This document shows positions 1-5,826 of a stretch of 7,964 nt of DNA, piece after piece. The stretch lies in the NCBI GenBank assembly GCA_030595525.1, contig JAUVDD010000064.1, positions 1 through 7,964 on the forward strand. The letters run 5' to 3'. Each line of letters opens with the position of its first letter. Positions within the stretch are counted from its first letter, which is position 1. Below the pieces are notes generated by a model. It ran no database searches, had not been told where the DNA came from, and saw only the letters and a program-made list of their open reading frames with translations. The DNA comes from Puniceicoccales bacterium (GTDB lineage Bacteria > Verrucomicrobiota > Verrucomicrobiia > Opitutales > Oceanipulchritudinaceae). A program made the translations under genes and the position numbers.

Positions 1-8
1 CCCTCCTT
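1..8 (-). promoter_or_regulatory. Shine-Dalgarno-like run just after the stop of the ATP-grasp-like gene
   Basis: On the minus strand the bases directly after the TAG stop at 9-11 read AAGGAGGG, a near-perfect complement of the 16S rRNA 3' end. This suggests that a further minus-strand gene begins just left of the window, coupled to the end of the ATP-grasp-like gene. The start codon itself is outside the window, so the call rests only on the motif and its position. Confidence 0.4.
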
Positions 9-773
9 CTACTCTTGGAGTTTGTCCTTCGCTTTCGGTATGTTGTCCAAGTCGATCATTTCCCTAAAGCGATAGATAATATCCATCTCTTCGGGATCAC
101 CATCAATGTCGGCACAGATCGTACCACCCAATGGAAACAGATCACCCGGATGCAGACAATAAACCCGGCGACCCTTTTCCTGCAACCGCTCAGCCAACCA
201 CTCCATCTCTGGTCGATACGTTTGCGCTTCATCCGAAACAACAATACCAATCAAGGGTAACTCCTTGTCGGGGCGCAATGAGCTCATGGAATCAAAAAAT
301 GCATCCACTATCTTGTCATTAGCGCCAATCACACCGGCTTCACTCGAGTAAAGCTGGTTAAGGAAAGCGGTTAAACCAATCCCTCCCGGAACGGAATCGA
401 TTTCAGTCAAAGCGAAGCCCTCGCTGGTGGCCAATAAATCCGGACGAATCACCATTGGATGGCTCCTCCTGACAGCTTTTGAACGCGCGTGTTCAATCAG
501 ATAATCGGGTTTGCCTCGATCAAGATAATCGGCAACCCAGGGTACCTTTATATCGGCATTTCTGAGAATGCTTTTTCCTTCATGGGATCGAGTGTACAAT
601 AATTCCGTTGCCCGGTAAAACTCCATACAGGCCTGACCGACTTGCTCGATCTCCCTGATCTGGCGTTTAGTCAGCGGAAATGCCTCCGGTGACAACCGCC
701 ACGTTTTATCCTCGAACAGACCCTGTTCACTGAAGGCGGCTTTCAAATCATCAAATATTAATCCCTCGTCCAT
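9..773 (-). CDS. N-terminal half of a circularly permuted ATP-grasp-like protein
   Basis: 254 residues, ATG start at 773 and TAG stop at 9-11. The sequence resembles a family of uncharacterised proteins related to circularly permuted ATP-grasp / glutathionylspermidine-synthase-like enzymes, as I remember them. Recognisable blocks are WRLSPEAFPL (25-34), VPWVADYLDRGKPDYL (77-92), the IRPD motif (109-112), the acidic/glycine loop TEIDSVPGG (123-131), VVSDEAQTYRPEMEWL (178-193) and IYRFREMIDLDNIP (233-246). Related proteins are, to my recollection, over 400 residues and continue after the NIPKA block into the ATP-binding half. Here translation stops eight residues after NIPKA, so the catalytic half is missing or encoded separately. 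The gene lies 19 bases after prfB on the same strand and is probably cotranscribed with it. Its own ribosome site is weak (GAGAGACG before ATG). Substrate and function are unknown. The protein is well conserved up to the break, so this is either a recent truncation or a gene split in two. Confidence 0.7.
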   Translation of the reverse strand: MDEGLIFDDLKAAFSEQGLFEDKTWRLSPEAFPLTKRQIREIEQVGQACMEFYRATELLYTRSHEGKSILRNADIKVPWVADYLDRGKPDYLIEHARSKAVRRSHPMVIRPDLLATSEGFALTEIDSVPGGIGLTAFLNQLYSSEAGVIGANDKIVDAFFDSMSSLRPDKELPLIGIVVSDEAQTYRPEMEWLAERLQEKGRRVYCLHPGDLFPLGGTICADIDGDPEEMDIIYRFREMIDLDNIPKAKDKLQE

Positions 774-792
774 CGTCTCTCGTCCCTAGTCT

Positions 793-1939
793 TTAGTCCT
801 CTATCTTAATATCCTTATTCCGGGATTTCGGACAACCGGCACGCAACCACGAGTATATGAAACGGTTCAAGTCACCGTCCATGACCTGTTGTATATTCGA
901 AGTATCCACACCGGTCCGCAGGTCCTTCACCATTTGATAGGGTTGAAATACGTAGGAGCGAATCTGGTTACCCCATCCGATCTCACCCTTTGTACCATAG
1001 AACTTTTCCATCTCCGCACGTTTTTCGTCCTCATACTTTTCATAGAGACGCGATTTCAGCATCTTCATGGCAGTTCCACGATTCTTGTGCTGTGATCGTT
1101 CATTCTGGCACTGCACAACAATATTACTGGGTAAGTGTGTTATCCGGACAGCAGAGTCGGTTTTATTTACATGCTGACCCCCTTTACCGGAGGCGCGGTA
1201 GGTATCGACCCGCAATTCCTCTTCCTTTATCTCAATATCGATGTCGTCATCGAGCTCAGCGATGACATCCACAGCACAAAACGACGTATGTCGCCGCGAG
1301 TTGCTATCGAAAGGACTGATACGCACTAACCGGTGCACTCCACGTTCCGCCTTGGCATATCCATAGGCATTGGGACCGATAATCCGGATTGTGGCGCTGC
1401 TGATGCCCGTTTCTTCACCGGGTGAGATGTCGTCGGTTTCCACCTGATAACCATTACGTTCCGCCCAACGAACATACATGCGGTAGAGCATGTCCGCCCA
1501 GTCGCAGGATTCTGTTCCACCTGCACCAGCATTGATGGAAAGGATGGCGTTGTTCTTGTCCATCTTCCCACTGAGGAAGCTCCGGATCTCCAATTTATCA
1601 AGATCCTTCATCAAAACAGCAATGGATTCACGAATCTCGACGATGTATTCATCGGCTTCTTCCTCATCCACATCCTCGACCAACTCAATCAGGGCACTCA
1701 AGTCATCGACTCGGGCATTGAATTTTATGATTGGCTGAATGCTGCTCTTTAAGTGACTGACTTTGGTTACGATTTTATTGGCTGCTTCCTGTTTATTCCA
1801 GAATCCCTCCACAGCCATATCCTTTTCCAGTTCAGCAATGTTCTGCTGACGTGCTGGGACGTCAAAGATACCTCCAAAGATATCCTGCCCGGCGCGTTAT
1901 TTCCTCCAAATGGTTACGGATTTCCGAATCAATAGTCAT
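793..1939 (-). CDS. prfB: peptide chain release factor 2 (RF2), with programmed +1 frameshift
   Basis: RF2 recognises UGA and UAA stop codons and triggers peptide release on the ribosome. Codons 1-25 run from ATG 1937-1939 to CTT 1865-1867 and are followed by an in-frame TGA at 1862-1864. A +1 shift on CTT then reads GAC (1861-1863) and continues to TAA 793-795, giving 381 residues. In the shifted numbering the RF2 anticodon-like SPF tripeptide is 208-210 and the catalytic GGQ is 253-255, each three residues from the E. coli positions. Ala249 is equivalent to E. coli position 246. The N-terminal [15 protein letters not shown] segment after the shift is also typical. Upstream of ATG 1939 the same frame meets a TGA, so this is the only sensible ATG. 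No strong Shine-Dalgarno precedes it. A start at the internal Met at 1816-1818 would remove the first 40 residues and is not correct. The C terminus (from about 367, [12 protein letters not shown]) is a short extension compared with E. coli. Confidence 0.97.
1861..1875 (-). other. prfB programmed +1 ribosomal frameshift site
   Basis: On the minus strand the site reads GGAGGTATCTTTGAC. It has an internal Shine-Dalgarno (GGAGG, 1871-1875), a three-base spacer (TAT), the slippery CTT codon (1865-1867), the in-frame stop TGA (1862-1864) and a following C that makes a poor termination context. Spacing and order match the known autoregulatory site of bacterial prfB. When RF2 is scarce the ribosome pauses at UGA and slips to +1, making more RF2. 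Translation before the site gives a plausible RF2 N terminus and after it an uninterrupted RF2, which supports function. Confidence 0.96.
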
Positions 1940-1992
1940 GCTAGGAGAAGTGATTCAAAGTCTCCCAATTTTCAAGCAACAAACAGAATCTA

Positions 1993-2021
1993 ATCATATC
2001 TAGTGACAAGGCTTTGACCAA
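1993..2021 (-). promoter_or_regulatory. candidate sigma-70-type promoter for prfB
   Basis: On the minus strand TTGGTC (2016-2021) and TATGAT (1993-1998) are separated by 17 bases. The -10 matches the consensus at five of six positions but the -35 at only three. It lies about 54 bases upstream of the prfB ATG in the 112-base divergent gap. The prediction comes from sequence similarity only. Confidence 0.35.
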
Positions 2022-2051
2022 ATCCTCGGAATCCCTCTCAGTATAGAGTCA

Positions 2052-2690
2052 ATGACCCTGATCCAATTCGCATTTCTGGGAGGCATCTGGCTAAGTCTGC
2101 TGTATGCCGCAACTGTCATGCCGGCAACGATCTGGGTCATTCAGTTAACCGTCAGCCGCGGTTGGTGGAGTGGTATAGCGGCATCGGCGGGGCTAGCACT
2201 GGGACAACTTCCATGGGCATTGCTGGCCAGCTTGATTTTGTTTCAATTTCCCGGCTTCTGGCAATCTGCGGATCTGGTACTCAGGGGAGCAGCCGTTCTG
2301 TTCCTTGCCTGGTTTGCGTACAAGAGTGCCCGTGCACCCAGAGTGAAAGCACTCCAATTGGTGGTTCAGGGATCTCGATGGGGAATATTAAAATCCAGCA
2401 CATGGAAAAGCCTGCTTATGCCATGGCGCTTTCCCGTTTGGGCAGGCCTCTTGATCACCATGAGCATTCACTTAAGAGGACCCGGCTGGGAAGCTGCGGT
2501 GCTGTTTACCGCAGGAACATTTATCGGTCAGATGGCATGGGCACTTAATTTCGTCTTTCTTGCCGGCCTGTTTGGCCATCGTGTACCGGAGGACATCACC
2601 CTCCACTCGATGAACAAATTGCGCCTGCTGGCTATCATTGTTCCAGCTGGTTTGATTCTTGTCATTTTGGCACCAGTAGTGACTGAGTAG
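2052..2690 (+). CDS. LysE/RhtB-like amino-acid exporter family membrane protein
   Basis: 212 residues, close to the 200-215 usual for the LysE/RhtB superfamily, whose members export amino acids or related small metabolites through the inner membrane. Hydrophobic segments are visible at about 4-30, 41-66, 75-91, 128-140, 146-174 and 190-209, giving about six helices. The family's G-rich second helix is recognisable in SGIAASAGLALGQ (40-52). The helix-3 block LRGAAVLFLAWFAYKSAR (77-94) also fits. The usual early PGP motif is replaced by MPAT (23-26), and the NPKA block expected before helix 4 is not obvious (LLMPWRFP, 121-128), so it is a divergent member. The start is ATG 2052 with only a weak ribosome site. 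It is the first gene of a tight plus-strand unit; the dehydrogenase gene begins four bases after its stop. Its substrate cannot be read from sequence. A link to the dehydrogenase product is an inference from operon context. Another six-helix membrane family cannot be excluded. Confidence 0.6.
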   Translation: MTLIQFAFLGGIWLSLLYAATVMPATIWVIQLTVSRGWWSGIAASAGLALGQLPWALLASLILFQFPGFWQSADLVLRGAAVLFLAWFAYKSARAPRVKALQLVVQGSRWGILKSSTWKSLLMPWRFPVWAGLLITMSIHLRGPGWEAAVLFTAGTFIGQMAWALNFVFLAGLFGHRVPEDITLHSMNKLRLLAIIVPAGLILVILAPVVTE

Positions 2691-2694
2691 ACCC

Positions 2695-3639
2695 ATGCGT
2701 AAACTGGTTGCTTTAGACAGCGAAACTCTGGATCTACCTGACGCCTCATGGGGAGAATTAGCCTCTTTTGGCGAGTTGATCCGCTACGATTACACGCCGA
2801 AGGATGAAGCTGCCGTACTCGAAAGATGTGCCGGTGCGGCAATCATCTTATCGAACAAGGTTGTCCTGATGCGGGATGTCTTGGGCCAATTGCCTGATCT
2901 TAAACTGATCTGCATTTTGGCGACCGGTACCAACAATGTCGATCTGGTGGCGGCAAAAGAACTTGGGATTGAGGTGCGCAACGTGCCCGCCTACAGCACT
3001 CAATCTGTCGCCCAGCACGCGGTTGCCATGCTCCTTGAGCTCACCAACAAGACCGGCTATTACAGCCGATCCGTGCATGAAGGCGACTGGGTCAAGAGTC
3101 GGCAATTCTGCTATTGGCATCACCAGATAACAGAGCTTGCTGGGAAAACGGCTGGAATGGTCGGGTTTGGTCAAATTGGACGGGCAACAGCTGCCCTTTT
3201 CCATGCCTTGGGGATGCGTATTCTCGCCAATACCCGTACACCAAGAAACGATCCTGATTGGGATGGATTTGAATGGAAATCTGTTGAGGAAATCTTCGAG
3301 GAAGCGGACGTCATTTCCCTGCATTGTCCACAAACGGAGGACAACCTTGGAATGGTTAATACCGAATTGCTGAGCCGATGCAAACCCGGTGCATTGCTCA
3401 TTAACACAGCCAGAGGTCCATTGATTAATGAAAGCGACCTGCGCAATGCCTTGGAATCCGGGCAACTGGGCGGAGCCGCTCTGGATGTTCTCTCAGCCGA
3501 ACCGATGGGCCACGACAATCCCCTGCTGGGTGCTCCCAACTGCCTGATCACTCCACACATCGCGTGGGCAAGTGTTGAGGCACGCGAACGTCTTATGGCG
3601 ATCACCGTCGAGAACATCCGTTCATTTCTGAACAAGTAA
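2695..3639 (+). CDS. D-2-hydroxyacid dehydrogenase, glycerate/hydroxypyruvate type
   Basis: 314 residues, typical of NAD(P)-dependent D-2-hydroxyacid dehydrogenases that interconvert 2-keto acids and D-2-hydroxyacids, for example hydroxypyruvate and D-glycerate. The Rossmann dinucleotide motif is G157-F-G-Q-I-G162. The catalytic triad is visible: Arg240 in NTARGPLINE, Glu269 in LDVLSAEP and His288 in TPHIAWAS. Substrate-side motifs ATGTNNVD (76-83) and SVAQHAVAMLLEL (104-116) are conserved. Segments LDVLSAEP...DNPLL and HIAWAS..AR.RLM resemble HprA-type glycerate dehydrogenases more than lactate or phosphoglycerate dehydrogenases, and there is no C-terminal ACT domain. The cytosolic enzyme could serve serine/glycerate metabolism or clear hydroxypyruvate. 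Its start lies four bases after the exporter stop without a clear Shine-Dalgarno, so translational coupling is likely. Its stop overlaps the next start as TAATG. Exact substrate is not fixed by sequence. Confidence 0.93.
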   Translation: MRKLVALDSETLDLPDASWGELASFGELIRYDYTPKDEAAVLERCAGAAIILSNKVVLMRDVLGQLPDLKLICILATGTNNVDLVAAKELGIEVRNVPAYSTQSVAQHAVAMLLELTNKTGYYSRSVHEGDWVKSRQFCYWHHQITELAGKTAGMVGFGQIGRATAALFHALGMRILANTRTPRNDPDWDGFEWKSVEEIFEEADVISLHCPQTEDNLGMVNTELLSRCKPGALLINTARGPLINESDLRNALESGQLGGAALDVLSAEPMGHDNPLLGAPNCLITPHIAWASVEARERLMAITVENIRSFLNK

Positions 3640-4556
3640 TGAGAAAATCCCTGATTACAGCAATTGCTCTGGGCGGGTTCATTCTATCTGGCTGCTGGCC
3701 TGGCAACAGATCCGTGGAGGTTCCCTCCTTGGAACCGTTAAGACTGATCAAGGCGATGGCAGTTGACATGCCAGCACCCCTGGAACCATCCGGACTGGTT
3801 ATTTGGAATGGCGAATTCTTCACGGTTGCCGACAAGGATGATTCCACGATCTATAAGGTAGAAATCTCCGGGCCAACGGCGAAAATGGTTCCCTTCATCG
3901 AATTCACCCCTCCCCCCGGATACGCCATGGACTGGGAAGGCATCACCGTGGATTCAACAGGCAATTTTTATCTTATCTCGGAATACAACTCACGCATCCT
4001 TCAAGTGAGCCAGGACGGCAAATGCAAATGGGTCAGTCCTGATCTGAGCGAACCTTCCTCGCAAATCGGATTGTTTGCCAAATCCAATGCGGGATTCGAA
4101 GGCATCACCTGGCTGGGTCCAAACCACTGGCTGGGAGCTGTCGAACGCGAGCCTCGTGGTCTGGTCGAGTTCAGAATTGAAAATGGCGTTCAATACATTT
4201 CGCCCACCATTCTCGAACAGTCACCTTTCAGCAATGCACTGACCTTGCTGCGCATTCCTGACTATTCGGGCATGTGCATGGAGGATGGAACAATCTACGC
4301 ACTCTTCCGCAACGCACATCTGGTTGTCCGTCTGGAACGTGTTGATGGCTCCTTGCAGGAGACATCGGCATGGAGCTATAAGCATATCGAAACCGATCCT
4401 GAGCTGGCCTATATCGCACAAACCTATGGGCAGGCGGAAGGCGTCGCCGTTAGTGGACGGGATGTCTACCTGATCTTCGATAATAACCTGGGTGGCAGGC
4501 AGAGTAATCCAAATGACGGGCGCCCTTTGTTCGTTCACGCCCGCATGCCGGAGTAA
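3639..4556 (+). CDS. beta-propeller lipoprotein, SdiA-regulated/phytase-esterase-like
   Basis: 305 residues with a lipoprotein signal peptide: basic MRK, hydrophobic stretch 5-15 and lipobox L16-S-G-C19. The mature protein of about 287 residues should be lipid-anchored; residue +2 is Trp, not Asp, which favours the outer membrane under the enterobacterial rule. Five similar units follow at about 49-73, 98-123, 152-178, 208-232 and 265-283. Each has a small or acidic residue, then Gly and an aliphatic residue (EPSGL, DWEGI, GFEGI, DYSGM, QAEGV), with several hydrophobic beta strands after it. This pattern fits a beta-propeller and recalls the SdiA-regulated (YjiK-like) and esterase-like phytase domains. 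No catalytic residues can be assigned, so enzymatic activity is uncertain. The gene overlaps the dehydrogenase stop by one base and lacks its own ribosome site, so it is likely translated by reinitiation. It converges on ald with one base between stops. Confidence 0.8.
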   Translation: MRKSLITAIALGGFILSGCWPGNRSVEVPSLEPLRLIKAMAVDMPAPLEPSGLVIWNGEFFTVADKDDSTIYKVEISGPTAKMVPFIEFTPPPGYAMDWEGITVDSTGNFYLISEYNSRILQVSQDGKCKWVSPDLSEPSSQIGLFAKSNAGFEGITWLGPNHWLGAVEREPRGLVEFRIENGVQYISPTILEQSPFSNALTLLRIPDYSGMCMEDGTIYALFRNAHLVVRLERVDGSLQETSAWSYKHIETDPELAYIAQTYGQAEGVAVSGRDVYLIFDNNLGGRQSNPNDGRPLFVHARMPE

Positions 4557-4557
4557 G

Positions 4558-5676
4558 CTAAATTTTCAACACTTCGTAGACTGGTTCAAACGGTAATCCG
4601 AAAGCATCGGCGACTCCCTTGTAGGTAATCGTTCCAAGGACAATGTTCGCACCTGCAGCAATGCTTTCGAACTGCTGAATTGCCGTACAATATCCCTTAT
4701 TGGCCAACTTAAGCGCGTACGGTATGGTTGCGTTGGTCAGGGCGAGGGTCGAAGTCATCGGCATCGCACCCGGCATATTGGCCACACAGTAATGCACGAT
4801 TCCATCCACTTCGTATATTGGATCCCGGTGGGTTGTCGCATGGGAGGTCTCTGTTGAACCACCCTGGTCGATGGCCACATCGACTATCACGGACCCCGGT
4901 TTCATGATCTTCAAAGTTTCTCGGGTAATCAATTTGGGTGCCTTCCGGCCCGGTATCAAGACACTTGATACGACCAGATCCGCATTGGTCAGTGCCTGTC
5001 GCAGATTGGCCTTATTTGACATCATGGTAATGACATTCGATGGCATGACATCGCTGTAATAGCGGAGCCGCTCCAGATTGATATCCAGCACATAAACAAG
5101 GCTACCCAGGCCGGCAGCCATCTTTGTAGCATTCATTCCAACCACGCCCGCACCGAGGATCACGACTGTTGCCGGTGGTACACCCGGTACGCCCCCAAGT
5201 AAAATGCCGCGACCTCCATGGGCCTTCTCAAGGTATTTGGCCCCCTGCTGGATAGCCATACGCCCGGCCACCTCACTCATCGGTGTCAATAACGGTAAAT
5301 GCCCGTTCTTGTCGGTGATGGTTTCATAGGCAATTGCCACACACCCGGAATCCATTATTCCGCGAGTCAGCTCCTCGGATGCAGCGAAGTGAAAGTAAGT
5401 GAAGACAATCTGCTCCCGACGAATTTGCGGGATTTCCGAAGATTGCGGCTCCTTCACCTTCATTACCATCTCCGCCTCTGCCCAGACCTCGGCAGCTGTC
5501 GCAACAATTTGGCCACCAACCGCTGCATATTCCTCATCCGAGAATCCGCTACCTGTTCCCGCACAGGACTCCACAAGGACCTGATGACCCTGGTCGCAAA
5601 ATGATTCAACACCGGCAGGGGTCAGCGCCACGCGACTCTCATCCGCCTTAATTTCTTTAACAACACCTACTTGCAT
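4558..5676 (-). CDS. ald: L-alanine dehydrogenase (NAD+)
   Basis: 372 residues, the normal length for Ald, which reversibly converts L-alanine, NAD+ and water to pyruvate, ammonia and NADH. The sequence starts MQVGVVKEIKADESRVALTP, a hallmark of the family. Key residues fall at the positions known from characterised Ald proteins: Arg15 (substrate), Lys75 in MKVKEP, His96 in TYFHFAAS (catalysis) and Asp270 in VAIDQGG. The NAD-binding loop is G175-A-G-V-V-G180, and Asp198 in YVLDIN would contact the ribose. Lys-Glu in KVKEP and absence of transmembrane helices separate it from transhydrogenase PntA. It is preceded by a clear ribosome site (5681-5688) and by the terminator of the cytochrome gene, so it appears to be a single-gene unit with its own promoter. 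It may allow growth on alanine or reductive ammonia assimilation; direction cannot be told from sequence. Confidence 0.97.
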   Translation of the reverse strand: MQVGVVKEIKADESRVALTPAGVESFCDQGHQVLVESCAGTGSGFSDEEYAAVGGQIVATAAEVWAEAEMVMKVKEPQSSEIPQIRREQIVFTYFHFAASEELTRGIMDSGCVAIAYETITDKNGHLPLLTPMSEVAGRMAIQQGAKYLEKAHGGRGILLGGVPGVPPATVVILGAGVVGMNATKMAAGLGSLVYVLDINLERLRYYSDVMPSNVITMMSNKANLRQALTNADLVVSSVLIPGRKAPKLITRETLKIMKPGSVIVDVAIDQGGSTETSHATTHRDPIYEVDGIVHYCVANMPGAMPMTSTLALTNATIPYALKLANKGYCTAIQQFESIAAGANIVLGTITYKGVADAFGLPFEPVYEVLKI

Positions 5677-5680
5677 ATTG

Positions 5681-5688
5681 TCTCCTTA
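5681..5688 (-). promoter_or_regulatory. ribosome binding site of ald
   Basis: The minus strand reads TAAGGAGA four bases before the ald ATG (5674-5676). It is one of the few strong Shine-Dalgarno sequences in this window and fixes the start. Confidence 0.85.
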
Positions 5689-5703
5689 TTTGACTGCAAG
5701 ATG

Positions 5704-5726
5704 CCCGATCTACCAAATCGGGTCAA
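5704..5726 (-). repeat. inverted repeat overlapping a -35-like box upstream of ald
   Basis: CCCGAT (5704-5709) and ATCGGG (5717-5722) form a six-base inverted repeat with a seven-base centre, extendable by a G-T pair. On the minus strand its upstream arm overlaps TTGACC (5721-5726), a good -35 hexamer. At a 17-base distance there is only a poor -10 (CATCTT, 5698-5703). The repeat could be an operator or a small leader hairpin. Chance cannot be excluded for six-base arms. Confidence 0.35.
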
Positions 5727-5751
5727 TGCCAGTGAGACGAATTTCCCAAAG

Positions 5752-5786
5752 AAAAACCCCGGTCCCGCAGATGCGGGATCGGGGTT
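5752..5786 (-). terminator. rho-independent terminator of the octaheme cytochrome gene
   Basis: Arms 5755-5768 and 5773-5786 pair over 14 base pairs, G+C-rich and interrupted only by one G-T pair, around a four-base loop (AGAT). On the minus strand the stem ends in GGGGTT and runs into a T stretch (TTTTT, 5752-5756), the normal signature of intrinsic termination. It lies about 40 bases after the cytochrome stop codon and upstream of ald, so it separates the two minus-strand transcripts. The T run follows only in the minus direction, so it is unlikely to act on plus-strand transcription. Confidence 0.92.
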
Positions 5787-5826
5787 GATTTGAATAATGT
5801 AAAACTATTTATTTTTCAGATGTGGA

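Noticed and set aside
9..60. A simple single-base frameshift explaining the short ATP-grasp-like gene
   Set aside because: I translated the last 40 bases in the other two frames and neither gives a recognisable continuation of the family. Too little sequence remains before the edge to settle it.
793..1818. prfB read as a 341-residue gene starting at the internal Met
   Set aside because: It omits the conserved N terminus. The upstream 25 codons plus a perfect frameshift site restore an RF2 whose SPF and GGQ positions line up with E. coli.
2014..2047. Plus-strand promoter for the exporter from TTGACC (2014-2019) and TATAGA (2042-2047)
   Set aside because: The spacer is 22 bases, too long, and the -10 would lie only four bases before the start codon. 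The exporter promoter remains unidentified.
5752..5786. The 14-bp hairpin as a riboswitch or attenuator of ald
   Set aside because: It lies about 75 bases upstream of ald beyond the -35-like box, and its T run follows the direction of the cytochrome transcript, so a terminator of that gene is the simpler reading.
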